A stretch of 6,434 bases of DNA, taken from contig JACDGA010000108.1 of the NCBI GenBank assembly GCA_013815505.1, positions 1-6,434 on the forward strand, read 5' to 3'. The notes beneath the pieces are model-generated. The model had not been told where the DNA came from. It saw nothing but the letters and a program-made list of their open reading frames with translations, and made no database searches. Of this stretch, positions 1 through 5,129 are shown piece by piece; positions within the stretch are counted from its first letter, which is position 1, and the number at the start of each line of letters is the position of its first letter. The position numbers and the translations under genes are program-made. The DNA is from Acidimicrobiia bacterium (GTDB lineage: Bacteria > Actinomycetota > Acidimicrobiia > Acidimicrobiales > Ilumatobacteraceae).

Positions 1-198
1 CACAGCCAGCGACGAGGCAGACGCGGCGCGAGGAGAAAGCGAAGCGGCCGACGAGCCCGCCACCAGCACAGCCAGCGACGAGGCAGACGCGGCGCGAGGA
101 GAAAGCGAAGCGGCCGACGAGCCCGCCACCAGCACAGCCAGCGACGAGGCAGACGCGGCGCGAGGAGAAAGCGAAGCGGCCGACGAGCCCGCCGGCAG
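1..198 (+). repeat. Three tandem 66-bp direct repeats in the S2 tail
   Basis: Copies lie at 1-66, 67-132 and 133-198. Copies 1 and 2 are identical by eye; copy 3 differs at two adjacent bases near its end (ACC to GGC, Thr to Gly). The 66-bp period is exactly 22 codons, so gain or loss of a unit keeps the frame. Identity at synonymous positions indicates recent duplication or ongoing homogenisation rather than selection on protein alone. Each unit contains an AGGAGA Shine-Dalgarno-like hexamer (31-36, 97-102, 163-168). The array may begin upstream of the window. Confidence 0.97.
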
Positions 199-220
199 CA
201 CAGAATCGAGCAAGGAGTAG
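2..220 (+). CDS. rpsB: 30S ribosomal protein S2, C-terminal tail only (partial; 5' end outside window)
   Basis: The frame is open from the window edge to a TAG at 218-220, giving 72 residues. None of the S2 core is present, so the assignment rests on position: the gene ends 2 nt before tsf, and rpsB-tsf is one of the most conserved bacterial gene pairs. The visible part is a low-complexity, strongly acidic tail made of three copies of a 22-residue unit that starts TASDEADAARG and continues with a Glu/Ala/Asp-rich half ending in Pro-Ala-Thr-Ser. It finishes with a short unique end, STESSKE. Each unit has seven acidic residues and one Arg, so the tail should be disordered and highly negative. 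Actinobacterial S2 proteins often carry Ala/Glu-rich C-terminal extensions, whereas E. coli S2 lacks a repeat tail. The unit may continue upstream, so tail length is unknown. Another gene with a repetitive end is possible but unlikely here. Confidence 0.75.
   Translation, partial: TASDEADAARGESEAADEPATSTASDEADAARGESEAADEPATSTASDEADAARGESEAADEPAGSTESSKE
212..217 (+). promoter_or_regulatory. Ribosome binding site of tsf
   Basis: AAGGAG lies 5 nt before the GTG at 223 and overlaps the last two sense codons (AAG GAG) of the upstream gene. This fixes the tsf start and implies that ribosomes finishing the upstream gene arrive directly on the tsf initiation site. Confidence 0.8.
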
Positions 221-222
221 CA

Positions 223-1011
223 GTGTCATTCACTGCCAAGGACGTGCAGGCCCTTCGCCGGGCAACGGGCGCAGGGATGATGGACAGCAAGAACGCGCTC
301 ACCGAGGCCGACGGCGACATGGAGGCGGCCAAGCAGCTGCTCCGTGAGCGCGGGCTGGCGGCGAGCGCCAAGCGCAGCGATCGCGAGAGCTCACAGGGCG
401 CGATCGCGCTCCGCGTCGACGGCAACGTCGCGGCAATGGTCGAGCTGAAGTGCGAGACCGACTTCGTCGCCAGCAGCGATCAGTTCAGAGAGTCCGTCGA
501 CGGTCTCGTGTCGCTCGTGCTGGCCAAGGGCGAGGACGCGGTCGCCGAGCGGGCTCAGGACATCGACGATCTGAAGATCACGCTCAAGGAGAACATCTCG
601 CTCGGTCGAGTCGTGCGCATCGAGGCTGACCCGGCCAACACCATCGGCAACTATCTGCACGTACAGGGTGGTCGCGGTGTCAACGGCGTGCTCGTCGAGA
701 TCGCCGCTGGATCCCCTGAGCTGGCACACGACGTTGCGGTGCATGTGGCGTTCGCTCGCCCGAAGTTCCTGTCGCGCGACGAGGTGCCAGCCGACGTCGT
801 CGAGCAGGAGCGGACGACGCTCGACACGATCAGCCGCAACGAGGGCAAGCCCGAAGCGGCGCTCCCCAAGATCATCGAGGGTCGGATGAACGGGTTCTTC
901 AAGGACATCGTGCTCGTCGACCAGCCCTACGCCAAGGACGACAAGCAGTCGGTACAGCAGTTCCTCGGTGGTGCCTCAGTCGTGCGCTTCGCTCAGGCGG
1001 AGATCGGCTGA
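223..1011 (+). CDS. tsf: Translation elongation factor Ts (EF-Ts)
   Basis: EF-Ts is the cytoplasmic guanine-nucleotide exchange factor that releases GDP from EF-Tu so it can bind GTP and aminoacyl-tRNA again. The 262-residue protein is near the usual actinobacterial length. Residues 1-55 form the UBA-like EF-Tu-binding domain, with RRATGAGMMDSKNAL (12-26) matching the family signature. The core begins with the hallmark CETDFVA stretch (77-83), whose Asp80-Phe81 should correspond to the EF-Tu-contacting pair known in E. coli. Further family blocks are ARPKFLSRDEVPADVVEQER (178-197) and GKPEAALPKIIEGRMNGFFK (208-227). The GTG start is supported by AAGGAG 5 nt upstream and by the family N-terminus. 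The gene starts 2 nt after the preceding stop and ends 3 nt before pyrH, so it is an internal operon gene. No truncation or unusual residue was seen. Confidence 0.98.
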   Translation: MSFTAKDVQALRRATGAGMMDSKNALTEADGDMEAAKQLLRERGLAASAKRSDRESSQGAIALRVDGNVAAMVELKCETDFVASSDQFRESVDGLVSLVLAKGEDAVAERAQDIDDLKITLKENISLGRVVRIEADPANTIGNYLHVQGGRGVNGVLVEIAAGSPELAHDVAVHVAFARPKFLSRDEVPADVVEQERTTLDTISRNEGKPEAALPKIIEGRMNGFFKDIVLVDQPYAKDDKQSVQQFLGGASVVRFAQAEIG

Positions 1012-1014
1012 CTC

Positions 1015-1758
1015 GTGACGACTGACGCCAGCCCCACACCACGCTGGCGGCGCATCGTCTTCAAGCCGTCGGGCGAGGCGCTCGCCGGCCCATCGGGCCA
1101 GGGCCTCGACGGGCCGACGCTCGACAACCTCGCACGCGAGATCATCGACGTTCGCAACCGCCTCGACGTCGACGTCGCGATCGTTGTCGGCGGTGGCAAC
1201 TTCTGGCGCGGGCGCTCGGGGTCGTTGAGCGGCATGGACGCCACGCAGTCCGATCACATCGGGATGCTCGGCACGGTCATGAACGCGCTGGCGTTGCAGG
1301 ACTCGCTCGAGCGCCTCGGTCAGGACACGCGGGTGCAGACGGCCATCGAGATGCCGCGCATCGCCGAGGCGTACATCCGCCGCCGTGCGGTTCGCCACCT
1401 GGAGAAGGGGCGCGTCGTCATCTTCGCTGCAGGCACCGGCAACCCGTTCTTCACGACCGACACCGCCGCCGCGCTGCGAGCGGCCGAGATCGAGGCTGGG
1501 GCGCTCCTCAAGGGCACCCACTCGGGCGTCGACGGCGTGTACGACTCGGACCCTCGCCTCAACAGCAACGCCAAGCGGTACGACGAAGTCGGCTACCTCG
1601 AGGTGATGACGAAGGACCTTCGCGTCATGGATGCGACGGCGATCGCGTTCTGCCGCGACCACTCGATCCCCATCGTGGTGTTCGACATGACCGCTCCCGG
1701 ATCGCTGAGCAGGATCCTCGAGGGCGAGCGCGTCGGCACCATCGTTCACGATGTCTGA
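1015..1758 (+). CDS. pyrH: Uridylate kinase (UMP kinase)
   Basis: PyrH phosphorylates UMP with ATP to UDP, the shared step towards UTP and CTP. Bacterial enzymes are cytoplasmic hexamers of the amino-acid-kinase fold, typically activated by GTP and inhibited by UTP. The 247-residue length is normal with a slightly long N-terminus. Visible family blocks are KPSGEALAG (17-25, phosphate binding), VVGGGNFWRG (57-66), GMDATQSDHIGML (73-85, with Asp80 at the expected UMP-binding position), GTGNPFFTTDTAA (140-152) and GVDGVYDSDP (171-180). The first motif is normally KLSGE or similar; here Pro18 replaces the hydrophobic residue. The GTG start is 3 nt after the tsf stop. The only upstream GGAG (999-1002) is 12 nt away, which is long for a Shine-Dalgarno site, so coupling to tsf is likely. 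The gene overlaps frr by 8 nt. Confidence 0.98.
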   Translation: MTTDASPTPRWRRIVFKPSGEALAGPSGQGLDGPTLDNLAREIIDVRNRLDVDVAIVVGGGNFWRGRSGSLSGMDATQSDHIGMLGTVMNALALQDSLERLGQDTRVQTAIEMPRIAEAYIRRRAVRHLEKGRVVIFAAGTGNPFFTTDTAAALRAAEIEAGALLKGTHSGVDGVYDSDPRLNSNAKRYDEVGYLEVMTKDLRVMDATAIAFCRDHSIPIVVFDMTAPGSLSRILEGERVGTIVHDV

Positions 1759-2338
1759 GACGTCAAAGTACGCTGCTCACGTGATCGATGACACGCTGCT
1801 CGAGCATGCGGACCGGATGGACAAGGCAGTTGCGCACGTCCAGGGGCAGTTCCAGTCGGTGCGCACGGGGCGCGCCAACCCAGCCCTGCTCGAACGTCTT
1901 ACCGTCGAGTACTACGGCACACAGGTTCCACTGCAGCAACTCGCCACGATCAACGTGCCAGAGGCCCGGCAACTCCTCGTCCGCCCGCACGACCGGGGCT
2001 CGATGGGTGCCATCGAGAAGTCGATCCGTGAGAGCGACCTCGGTGTGAGCCCTAGCAACGACGGCACGATCATCCGGCTGTCGTTCCCGCCGTTGACCGA
2101 GGAGCGTCGCAAGGACTTCGTCAAGGTCGTGAAGCACATGGCCGAGGAGGGCCGAGTCGCGGTGCGCAACCTCCGCCGTGACGCCCGCAAGACCCTCGAG
2201 GGCTTCGAGCGCAACGGCGAGATCTCCGCCGACGAGCTCGAGCGCGCCGAGAAGGAGCTCGACCACGTCACGCACGACCACGTCGAGAAGATCGATTCGG
2301 CGCTGCACAGGAAAGAGACCGAGCTGCTGGAGGTCTGA
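1751..2338 (+). CDS. frr: Ribosome recycling factor (RRF)
   Basis: RRF works with EF-G to split the post-termination ribosome into subunits in the cytoplasm. The 195-residue product carries the family core: FQSVRTGRANPALL (34-47), the hinge and domain II region YYGTQVPLQQLATINVPEAR (54-73), then NDGTIIRLSFPPLTEERRK (103-121) and VRNLRRDARK (138-147), which holds the arginines that touch 23S rRNA in known RRFs. It ends KETELLEV, much like actinobacterial RRFs. The ATG at 1751 overlaps the end of pyrH by 8 nt and has no clear ribosome binding site, implying coupling. An in-frame GTG at 1781 would give a protein beginning M-IDDTLLEHADRMDKAV of exactly 185 residues, the usual family length, so the true start may be 1781. 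The 10 extra residues (SETSKYAAH plus Met) are not part of the known RRF fold. Confidence 0.97.
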   Translation: MSETSKYAAHVIDDTLLEHADRMDKAVAHVQGQFQSVRTGRANPALLERLTVEYYGTQVPLQQLATINVPEARQLLVRPHDRGSMGAIEKSIRESDLGVSPSNDGTIIRLSFPPLTEERRKDFVKVVKHMAEEGRVAVRNLRRDARKTLEGFERNGEISADELERAEKELDHVTHDHVEKIDSALHRKETELLEV

Positions 2339-2367
2339 TGACCGCCGCTCAAGGAGCAACCGCATGA
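2338..2367 (+). promoter_or_regulatory. Possible nine-codon bridging ORF between frr and cdsA
   Basis: The ATG at 2338-2340 shares its A with the frr stop (TGATG). The frame reads MTAAQGATA and ends at TGA 2365-2367, which overlaps the cdsA start as ATGA. It therefore spans the whole frr-cdsA gap and contains the cdsA AAGGAG site. A termination-reinitiation relay is an inference; no good ribosome binding site for the mini-ORF itself was seen, and chance is possible in GC-rich DNA. Confidence 0.3.
2351..2356 (+). promoter_or_regulatory. Ribosome binding site of cdsA
   Basis: A perfect AAGGAG stands 7 nt before the ATG at 2364. It decides the cdsA start: the frame is open further upstream into frr, but only this ATG has a good site and avoids a large overlap. 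Confidence 0.85.
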
Positions 2368-3926
2368 CAGACGACACCGGGCCCGGCGAAGAACGGCACG
2401 ATCGCGAGACAGAGGAGTTCGGTGGGCCGCTGTTCCCCGATCGTTCGCGCCGCGGCCGCGAGCGTGGTGACGACACGAGCGGCGCCATCCGGTTCGGCCC
2501 CAACGACAGCGGGCCGCTCCCGCACTGGACCGATCCGCCCACCGGCGAAGTGCCTCGTGTGCTGCCGGAGAAGGATCCGTCGGAGGACGTCGACGTCTGG
2601 TCGACGTTCACGACGGAGACGCCCGTGTGGCGCGACGACCCCGACAGTGACCCGACGGGCCCAGGAATGGAGTCGGACACGGGCGCACGCGGCGCACCCT
2701 CGGCCGACCCGAGTGGGAGCGGCGCCGTGCCGCGGCCGGGTGCTGGCGAGTACGGAGTGTCCGATCCGTCCGGTGGGACCCAACGACCGATCGATCCCAG
2801 CGAACAGGTGCCGTCGGCGTCCCCGACCGGTTCCTACGGCGTCGACCCGTCGTCGTCGGGTGTCGACCCCACCGGTGAGACGGCACGCGACACGTTCGAT
2901 GGCGATCCCTCCGGATCCGTCCCGACGCAGCGCCCCGGTCCCAACCGGATCCAGATCGGCACCGATCCGTCAGGGGTCCAGCGCCGCCAGCCACCAACGG
3001 GGCGCGGGCTCGGGCGACGTGCTCCGGCACGTCCTGCGCCGCGCCAGCAGAGTTCGTCGCGGGCGATGTCGTCGGCGACGGGGCGCGATCTGCCGACGGC
3101 GATCGTCGTCGGCGTCGTGATCGCCGCGCTGTTCGTCGGCGCCGTGCTGTGGAGGCCCGTCGCCGTCGTGGCACTCGTGACCGCGATCCTCGTCCTCGCC
3201 GGCTACGAGTACTTCGCCAAGATCTCCGAGAAGGGGTACCGGCCCGTCGTCGCAGCGGGCCTCGCTGCCATCGCTGCGGCGCCGCTCGTCGTGTACTGGT
3301 TCGAGGGTCTCGAGTTCGTCACGCTCGTCATCGCGTTCGCGTTCCTGGCGGGTGCGACGAGCTTCATCGGTGCCCGCAGTGTCGAGGCGGGTCCGCTGCC
3401 CAACATGGCCGTCACCACGATGGGCATCATCTGGATCGGCCTCCTCGGTTCCTACGCGGTGGCCATCCTCAACTACTCGAACTTCGGCGGTGGCAACGAC
3501 ATCGGCACCGACACGCTGGCGCTCCTCGTGCTCGGCGTGGTCGCCAACGACGTCGGGGCGCTGTTCGTCGGCTCGGCAACGGGCAACACCGTGCTGCGGC
3601 CGTGGATCAGCCCCAACAAGTCGCTCGAGGGGCTCATCGGCGGCACGGTGCTGACGGTCGTCTCGCTGATCGTCGTTGGCATCGCCGACCTCAGCACGAC
3701 GTGGAACGACATCGGCGAGCTGCTGATCCTGGGCGTCGTCATCTCGGTGATGGCCCCGCTCGGCGATCTGACCGAGAGCATGTTCAAGCGGAATCTCGAC
3801 GTGAAGGACTTCGGCGCTGTGGTCCGTGGCCACGGCGGGATCCTCGACCGCTTCGACTCCTTCTTGTTCGTGCTGCCCGCGGTGTACTACCTCATGGTCG
3901 TGCTCGAGCCGTGGGCGTCACGCTGA
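2364..3926 (+). CDS. cdsA: Phosphatidate cytidylyltransferase with long disordered N-terminal extension
   Basis: CdsA converts phosphatidate and CTP to CDP-diacylglycerol in the cytoplasmic membrane, the precursor of phosphatidylinositol, phosphatidylglycerol and cardiolipin. The 520-residue product is much longer than the usual 270-300. Residues 1-241 are hydrophilic and predicted disordered, rich in Asp/Pro/Ser/Gly, with nine D-P-[ST] motifs between 71 and 204. An Arg-rich stretch (207-241, nine Arg) precedes the first membrane segment and suggests a cytoplasmic N-terminus. About eight or nine hydrophobic segments follow (from about 244 to 515). Catalytic-domain signatures are SPNKSLEGLIGG (416-427) and the C-terminal CDS signature from Ser472 to Asp498: S-x-F-K-R, then K481-D482, H490-G-G and D495-R-F-D. 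At 487-488 the expected Ile/Leu-Pro is Val-Arg. The start is set by AAGGAG 7 nt upstream. No uppS lies between frr and cdsA, unlike many Gram-negatives. Confidence 0.93.
   Translation: MTDDTGPGEERHDRETEEFGGPLFPDRSRRGRERGDDTSGAIRFGPNDSGPLPHWTDPPTGEVPRVLPEKDPSEDVDVWSTFTTETPVWRDDPDSDPTGPGMESDTGARGAPSADPSGSGAVPRPGAGEYGVSDPSGGTQRPIDPSEQVPSASPTGSYGVDPSSSGVDPTGETARDTFDGDPSGSVPTQRPGPNRIQIGTDPSGVQRRQPPTGRGLGRRAPARPAPRQQSSSRAMSSATGRDLPTAIVVGVVIAALFVGAVLWRPVAVVALVTAILVLAGYEYFAKISEKGYRPVVAAGLAAIAAAPLVVYWFEGLEFVTLVIAFAFLAGATSFIGARSVEAGPLPNMAVTTMGIIWIGLLGSYAVAILNYSNFGGGNDIGTDTLALLVLGVVANDVGALFVGSATGNTVLRPWISPNKSLEGLIGGTVLTVVSLIVVGIADLSTTWNDIGELLILGVVISVMAPLGDLTESMFKRNLDVKDFGAVVRGHGGILDRFDSFLFVLPAVYYLMVVLEPWASR
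2574..2975 (+). repeat. Degenerate D-P-[ST]-[GES] motif repeats in the CdsA extension
   Basis: Nine copies of Asp-Pro-Ser/Thr followed by Gly, Glu or Ser occur at CdsA residues 71, 96, 115, 134, 144, 161, 168, 181 and 201, plus a related DPPTG at 57. Spacing is irregular (7 to 25 residues). At DNA level many copies read GATCC or GACCC followed by a Ser/Thr codon, but codons vary, so this is an old, degenerate repeat rather than a recent duplication, unlike the array at the start of the window. Confidence 0.8.
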
Positions 3927-3954
3927 CGGCCGCAGACACGAAGCCGGCTCGACG

Positions 3955-5115
3955 GTGAGCCGCACCACCGTTGCCATCGCCGGCTCGTCGGGCTCGGTGG
4001 GCACGCAGACGATCGACGTCATCGCCGCCGATCCAGGGCGCTACGAGGTGACGGCGCTCAGTGTGTCCACCGCCGCCGACACGGTCGTCGCCCAGGCTCG
4101 TGCGCTGAACCCGCAGCTCGTCGTCGTCGCCGACGAGACAGCGCGCCGCCAGGTGGCGAGCGAGCTTCCCGGCATCGACGTCAGCGACGACCCGAGCGCG
4201 CTCGCGGAGGCTGCCGACGTCGTCGTCAACGGCATCGTCGGCTTCGCCGGCCTCGCAGTGACCGTGGCGACGTTGCGCGCAGGAAAGCGGCTGGCGCTCG
4301 CCAACAAAGAGAGCCTGATCGCCGCCGGTCCCGTCGTCGCGCCGCTGCGCTCGACCCCCGGCGCCGAGCTCGTGCCCGTCGACAGCGAGCACTGCGCGAT
4401 CCACCAGTGCCTCCGGGCCGGGGCGGGGAGCCACGAGGTGGCGCGGTTGCTCGTGACGGCGAGCGGTGGACCGTTCCGTGGCCGCACGCTCGACGATCTC
4501 GCCGACGCCACCGTCGACGAAGCGCTCGCCCATCCGACGTGGTCGATGGGTCCGAAGATCACCGTCGATTCCAGCACGCTGATGAACAAGGGCCTCGAGG
4601 TGATCGAGGCGCACGAGTTGTTCGGTCTCGACTTCGACCAGATCGATGTCGTGGTGCACCCGCAGTCGGTCGTGCACTCGATGGTGGAGTACACCGACGG
4701 TTCGACGATCGCCCAGCTGGGAATGCCCGACATGCGCCTTCCCATCGAATACGCGCTCGCCTACCCCGATCGCGGTTCGGTGCCGTTCGGCCGGATCGAC
4801 TGGTCGACGCTCGGATCGCTCGACTTCGACGTGCCCGACATGACGACGTTCCGATGCCTTGCGCTCTGCTACGAGGCGGGACGCATCGGCGGCACGGCAC
4901 CGGCGTGGCTCAGCGCTGCCGACGAGGTCGCCGTCGACGCCTTCCTCGATCGGCGCATCGGGTGGAGGGCGATCGCCGACGTGTGCGATGCCGTGATCTC
5001 ACGGCATGATGCAGGGGCCGCTTCGACGCTCGACGACATCATCGACGCCGACCGGACCGCGCGACGTCTCGCCGTCGACGCGGTGACGACGCTGGAGCGC
5101 ACATCCAGGACATGA
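3955..5115 (+). CDS. dxr: 1-deoxy-D-xylulose 5-phosphate reductoisomerase
   Basis: Dxr rearranges and reduces DXP to 2-C-methyl-D-erythritol 4-phosphate using NADPH and a divalent metal, the committed step of the MEP isoprenoid pathway, in the cytoplasm. The 386-residue length is typical. Visible elements are the NADPH-binding GSSGSVGTQTIDVI (10-23), LANKESLIAAG (115-125), PVDSEHCAIHQ (141-151) with metal ligands Asp143 and Glu145, TASGGPFR (168-175), and HPTWSMGPKITVDSSTLMNK (193-212), immediately followed by the third acidic ligand Glu215. Substrate-binding Ser170, His193, Ser206, Asn211 and Lys212 line up with E. coli residues. HPQSVVHSMVEYTDGS (235-250) and the C-terminal helical domain follow. 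The GTG at 3955 is chosen because the NADPH motif follows at once; upstream in-frame codons lie inside cdsA and look unrelated to the family. No clear ribosome binding site precedes it, 28 nt after the cdsA stop. Cys147 sits where Ser or Asn is usual. Confidence 0.97.
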   Translation: MSRTTVAIAGSSGSVGTQTIDVIAADPGRYEVTALSVSTAADTVVAQARALNPQLVVVADETARRQVASELPGIDVSDDPSALAEAADVVVNGIVGFAGLAVTVATLRAGKRLALANKESLIAAGPVVAPLRSTPGAELVPVDSEHCAIHQCLRAGAGSHEVARLLVTASGGPFRGRTLDDLADATVDEALAHPTWSMGPKITVDSSTLMNKGLEVIEAHELFGLDFDQIDVVVHPQSVVHSMVEYTDGSTIAQLGMPDMRLPIEYALAYPDRGSVPFGRIDWSTLGSLDFDVPDMTTFRCLALCYEAGRIGGTAPAWLSAADEVAVDAFLDRRIGWRAIADVCDAVISRHDAGAASTLDDIIDADRTARRLAVDAVTTLERTSRT

Positions 5116-5129
5116 TGAGGACAGCGTGA
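5112..5129 (+). promoter_or_regulatory. Possible five-codon bridging ORF between dxr and rseP
   Basis: An ATG at 5112 overlaps the dxr stop as ATGA; the frame reads MMRTA and ends at TGA 5127-5129, which overlaps the rseP start as GTGA. The rseP GAGG site (5117-5120) lies inside it. It may act as a reinitiation relay, but it is very short and could arise by chance. Confidence 0.3.
5117..5120 (+). promoter_or_regulatory. Ribosome binding site of rseP
   Basis: GAGG lies 5 nt before the GTG at 5126 in the 10-nt gap after dxr. Site and start together support the GTG as the true initiation codon, giving a protein with a 34-residue hydrophilic N-terminus. Confidence 0.65.

Noticed and set aside
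1..198. CRISPR array or mobile-element repeat
   Set aside because: Units are head-to-tail with no spacers, have an exact 22-codon period and are in frame with a stop just before tsf; they are coding repeats.
976..1749. Long open frame on the minus strand opposite pyrH
   Set aside because: It mirrors the well-supported pyrH frame, has no recognisable motif or ribosome binding site, and is a typical GC-rich codon-bias shadow.
2178..2363. Upstream extension of the cdsA frame into frr
   Set aside because: It would overlap frr by 161 nt and encode Arg/Ser-rich shadow sequence; AAGGAG before ATG 2364 fixes the start.
1763..2680. Minus-strand open frame of 305 codons opposite frr and the start of cdsA
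   Set aside because: It crosses two real genes and its composition follows the opposite strand; no family feature was seen.
2970..3833. Minus-strand open frame opposite the CdsA membrane domain
   Set aside because: The product is His/Asp/Arg-rich low-complexity sequence, as expected from the complement of a hydrophobic coding region.
3826..3954. Upstream extension of the dxr frame inside cdsA
   Set aside because: Its Cys/Ser/Thr/Arg-rich residues overlap the conserved CdsA C-terminus and precede the normal Dxr N-terminus.
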